From contig JAWKVZ010000003.1 in assembly GCA_041397725.1 (NCBI GenBank), forward strand, positions 248,001 through 312,000: a stretch of DNA of 64,000 nucleotides, written 5' to 3'. Every line of letters starts with the position of its first letter. Position 1 is the first letter of the stretch. Source of the DNA: JAGRKR01 sp041397725. GTDB taxonomy: Bacteria > Pseudomonadota > Alphaproteobacteria > Rhizobiales > Hyphomicrobiaceae. The notes beneath the pieces were generated by a model that had not been told where the DNA came from, searched no databases, and saw only the letters and a program-made list of their open reading frames with translations. Positions 61,195 to 64,000 of this stretch are shown here, piece after piece. The position numbers and the translations under genes are program-made.

Positions 61195-63869
61195 AGTTGC
61201 GCGCGCTGCGGTTGAAGGAGGTCGGCCCCTTTTCCGCGCCCGTCGCCATCGAGGGTCTCTCGGACGGGCTGAACATCCTGGTGGGCCCCAATGAGCTGGG
61301 CAAGTCGACGCTCGTGCGTGCGCTCCGCACGCTCGTGGAAAGCCTGCATACGAGCCAGGCCGAAGCGGTGCGTGCGTTGCGGCCGTATGCGGGCGGCGCG
61401 CCGCTGATCGAGGCCGACCTCGAGATCGACGGGCGGCTGTGGCGGCTGCGCAAACGCTATCTCGCCGACAGGTCAGCCACGCTTGCCACCACCGACGGCG
61501 GCGAGATCTATCGTGGGGCCGACGCCGAGGAGCACCTGAAACGCCTGCTCGCCCCCTTGCTCGCAGTCACCGGGCTGAAGGGGACGGGCAAGTCCGCCGG
61601 CCCCGCGTTCGGCCTGGTCTGGGTGGGGCAGCGCGAGTCGCTCGACGCACCCATCCCGCACGACGAGACGGTCGGCCGCCTGCAGGCCTTCGTGCAGAGC
61701 CAGGTCGAGGACGTGCTCGGCGGCGACCGCGCCAGAGCCGTCAGGGCGCTTGTGGAGGGTGACCTCAAGAAACTCACGGGCGGTCGCGGGGCCGACAAGC
61801 CGCCGGCCGGCAGCCGGCGCGAACGGGCCATCAAGGATCTCGCCGCGGCAGAGCTGGCGCTCGCGGCGGCGCAGGCGCAGGCCGAGGCCGAACGCCAGGA
61901 GATCGAGCGGCTCGCCACGTGCATCGCGCAGCGCGAGGCGCTGTTCTCGCCCGAACGCCGCGGCGAGCTGGAGGCGGCGGTTGAGGTCGCGGAGCAGGGG
62001 CTGGCGGTGGCGCAGGCGGCCGAGCAGCAGGAGGCGGCAGCCGCGGCGCGGCTTGAGGCCGAGAGCCTCAAGCGCGACGCCGCACGCAAGGCGCTGGAGT
62101 ATCTCGAGCGCGACATGGCCGACCTCGCGAAGAGGCACACTCAGGCCGCGGCGCTCGATGGCGAGATCGGCCGTCTCGACGAGGCGGCAACCGCCGCGCG
62201 CGTGCAGATCGAGACGGCCAGCGAGGCGCACGAGGCACAGCGGCGACGGCTCGATGAGGGCCGGGCGCACCGTGACGCGCACGCCCGACTCGTGCAGGCG
62301 CACGCGGTACGCACACGCCAGCAGGCGCTGGAGCACCGGCTCGGTCTGGTTCGGCAGGCGGGGCAGGAGCAGGCGCGGCTCGACGCTGCGCTGGCCGCGC
62401 TGCCGGTGACCGCGGAGCGCGTCGAGCGGGCGCGGTCGCTGGCCGGCGCGCTGGCCGTGAGCGAGGGACGCCTGTCGGCCGCCGCGCCACGCGTCACCGT
62501 CACCTACGTGCCCGGCGCCGGTGGCAGGATCAATCTGGCTGGTCGGCCCCTCGATGACGGAGAAGAGCTGCGGCCCGACACGCCGATCCGTCTGGAGATC
62601 CTCGGGGTCGGCACGATCAGCGTCGCGCCGGGCGGCGGCAGCGATCTCGCCGACCTCCGCCACACGCGCGATGGTGAGCGCAAGGCGCTCGACGACATGC
62701 TGGCGCGCATGACCGTCACCTCGCTCGGCGAGGCCCAGGCCCGGCTCGACGCACGCCGCGACATGGAGGGCGAGCGCGAGCGGGCGCGGGCGACCGTCGC
62801 TGCTCTGGCGCCGCAGGGCCTCGAGGCTCTCGAAGCCGAGCATGCGGCGCTGACGGCCGAGGTTTCCCAGTTCGCGGGGCTTGCGCCCGGCGAGCCGGCG
62901 TCCGGCAGTGCGGATGTGCTGGAGGCTGCGGTGACGGCGGCCGAACGGGACCTCGCTTCGAGGCAGGCCGCGTGCGAGCGTGCGCGCGAGGGCGTCCGCG
63001 CGGCCGAGGCGGCGCTGAATGGCGCGCGCGAGCAGCGCCAGCGCGTCGGCGAGGAGATCCTGCAGCTCGAAGCGCGGCTCGGCGCACCGGAGGCACGGCA
63101 GGCGCGGGTGGCTGAGCTCACCAAGGCTCTGGCCGACCAAGTCGCGGCCCATGCCGCCGCCGAGCGCGAGCACCGGGCGGTTCGCAGCCAGGTGATCGAT
63201 GCCGCGCGCCGGCGCGAGATCGAGGCGGAGCACGCACGGGCGCGTGCGGCCCGGCAAGGGGCCGACGGGCGGCTCAAGGAGCTGGAGCGGGAGATCAATC
63301 AGCTTGAAGGCGCACTCGGCAACCGGCGCGAGAGCGGCCGGCGCGCCGATCTCGAAGCGCTGACGCAGAGTGTGCGCACGCTGGCTGCCCAGGTGGCGGG
63401 CTTCGCGCAGGAGGCAGCCGCCCTCGACCTGCTGCGGCGGACCTTCGAGGCGGTGGAGCGCGAGAGCCGCGACCGCTACCTGACGCCGATCATCGCCTCG
63501 GCGCGCCCCTATCTCACGCACATTTTCGGCGACGGGACGCTCGAACTCGGCGCGGCTGCCGAGGCGACCGCGCTGGTGCGCGAGGGACGGGCCGAGCCGC
63601 TCGACGTGGTCAGCATGGGAACCCGCGAGCAGATCTCGATCCTGGTGCGCCTTGGCTATGCGCGCTACCTGGCCGAGCATGGCCACGCCGCGCCCGTCGT
63701 CCTCGACGATCCCCTGGTCTATGCCGACGACCGGCGCATCGCCGGGATGTTCGCGGCGCTCGCGGAGGCGGCACGGCAGCATCAGGTGCTGGTCCTGACC
63801 TGCCGGGAACGGGCCTTTGCGGATATCGCCGGCCATCGCCTCGCCCTGACGCCCTGGACGGAGGGATGA
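61191..63869 (+). CDS. SbcC/Rad50-like SMC ATPase (YhaN type)
   Basis: 892 residues. Walker A GPNELGKST (32-40), Q-loop region WVGQRESLD, a long Ala/Glu/Arg-rich coiled coil (about residues 215-750), signature-type VSMGTREQISILVRLGYA and Walker B VVLDDPLVYAD. The CxxC zinc hook of Rad50/SbcC is absent; a small globular insert (VTYVPGAGGRINLAGRPLDD split by variation) sits mid-coil, as in YhaN-like proteins. TTG start at 61191, GGGAGG upstream, inside the stop of the nuclease gene (TTGA), so the pair is coupled. Confidence 0.87.
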   Translation: MKLRALRLKEVGPFSAPVAIEGLSDGLNILVGPNELGKSTLVRALRTLVESLHTSQAEAVRALRPYAGGAPLIEADLEIDGRLWRLRKRYLADRSATLATTDGGEIYRGADAEEHLKRLLAPLLAVTGLKGTGKSAGPAFGLVWVGQRESLDAPIPHDETVGRLQAFVQSQVEDVLGGDRARAVRALVEGDLKKLTGGRGADKPPAGSRRERAIKDLAAAELALAAAQAQAEAERQEIERLATCIAQREALFSPERRGELEAAVEVAEQGLAVAQAAEQQEAAAAARLEAESLKRDAARKALEYLERDMADLAKRHTQAAALDGEIGRLDEAATAARVQIETASEAHEAQRRRLDEGRAHRDAHARLVQAHAVRTRQQALEHRLGLVRQAGQEQARLDAALAALPVTAERVERARSLAGALAVSEGRLSAAAPRVTVTYVPGAGGRINLAGRPLDDGEELRPDTPIRLEILGVGTISVAPGGGSDLADLRHTRDGERKALDDMLARMTVTSLGEAQARLDARRDMEGERERARATVAALAPQGLEALEAEHAALTAEVSQFAGLAPGEPASGSADVLEAAVTAAERDLASRQAACERAREGVRAAEAALNGAREQRQRVGEEILQLEARLGAPEARQARVAELTKALADQVAAHAAAEREHRAVRSQVIDAARRREIEAEHARARAARQGADGRLKELEREINQLEGALGNRRESGRRADLEALTQSVRTLAAQVAGFAQEAAALDLLRRTFEAVERESRDRYLTPIIASARPYLTHIFGDGTLELGAAAEATALVREGRAEPLDVVSMGTREQISILVRLGYARYLAEHGHAAPVVLDDPLVYADDRRIAGMFAALAEAARQHQVLVLTCRERAFADIAGHRLALTPWTEG

Positions 63870-64000
63870 AGCGGCCGGGTGCGCCCTCACGGCAACGCTT
63901 CGGCCTGCTCATGAGGCGCACGCGGAAGAGCATCTGTCATCCGCCGCTCACCTGTACTAGCTTTCAGGCGCGAGGCTCGGTCATGCGTACGGGAGGGGGA

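Noticed and set aside
1..64000. tRNA genes including selC, rRNA, CRISPR arrays, prophage or insertion sequences
   Set aside because: I looked for T-loop motifs, regular spaced repeats and transposase or integrase signatures and saw none. A tRNA scan could still find a diverged tRNA that I missed by eye.

Overview
The window looks like a chromosomal segment of an alphaproteobacterium of the Rhizobiales/Hyphomicrobiales type. The evidence is high GC content, a gene block in the order HtrA-type protease, rarA, crcB, RluC-type pseudouridine synthase, HAD phosphatase and ATP12 chaperone, a neighbouring bolA/CGFS-glutaredoxin pair, and alphaproteobacterial forms of S4 and TrmJ. There are no rRNA or tRNA genes, no CRISPR array, and no transposase or integrase that I can see. 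The layout is that of an ordinary chromosome with accessory metabolic and transport cassettes.

Layout. 1-5.5 kb: TrmJ C-terminus, a secreted protein, rpsD with a strong promoter and a structured leader, a PqiA-like membrane protein, grx/bolA and small exported proteins. 5.7-12.9 kb: protease-rarA-crcB-rlu-HAD-ATP12 block, interrupted by an orphan Tae4-type peptidoglycan amidase. 13-16.5 kb: two small membrane proteins, a CapA-type exported protein and a quinone oxidoreductase. 16.5-21.1 kb: a two-subunit acyl-CoA ligase and a CoA-acylating aldehyde dehydrogenase of the SauS (sulfoacetaldehyde) type, divergent from an IclR regulator. 22.3-27.4 kb: a three-subunit molybdenum hydroxylase followed by a MoaD-like sulfur carrier and a PLP C-S lyase. 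27.6-33.6 kb: RND pump, its adaptor and a DHA2 exporter. 33.9-42 kb: L,D-transpeptidase, photolyase, TPR protein, tartrate-dehydrogenase-like enzyme and a NitT/TauT-type ABC importer. 43-57.6 kb: dehydrogenases, a pentapeptide-repeat gene with frame breaks, a repeat-rich non-coding stretch, a DMT exporter, a His-rich DUF3500 protein, a GMC oxidoreductase and an FAD oxidoreductase. 57.7-63.9 kb: an epimerase, a small redox gene, a DUF4189 protein and a YhaO/YhaN-like (SbcDC-type) nuclease pair.

The most striking content is two genes that only make sense if an in-frame UGA is read as selenocysteine. At 42217-43020 a glutaredoxin domain with the motif Sec-Thr-Ser-Cys is fused to a DinB/YfiT-like domain. 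At 58850-59071 there is a 73-residue SelW-like protein with Cys-Gly-Ala-Sec. In both, the UGA is exactly where the family has a redox Cys, the reading frame is family-like on both sides, a good ribosome binding site precedes the ATG, and a hairpin with a G-U-containing loop lies 18-22 nt after the UGA, as expected for a bacterial SECIS. A standard gene caller would truncate or miss both. The selenocysteine machinery (selA, selB, selC, selD) is not in this window.
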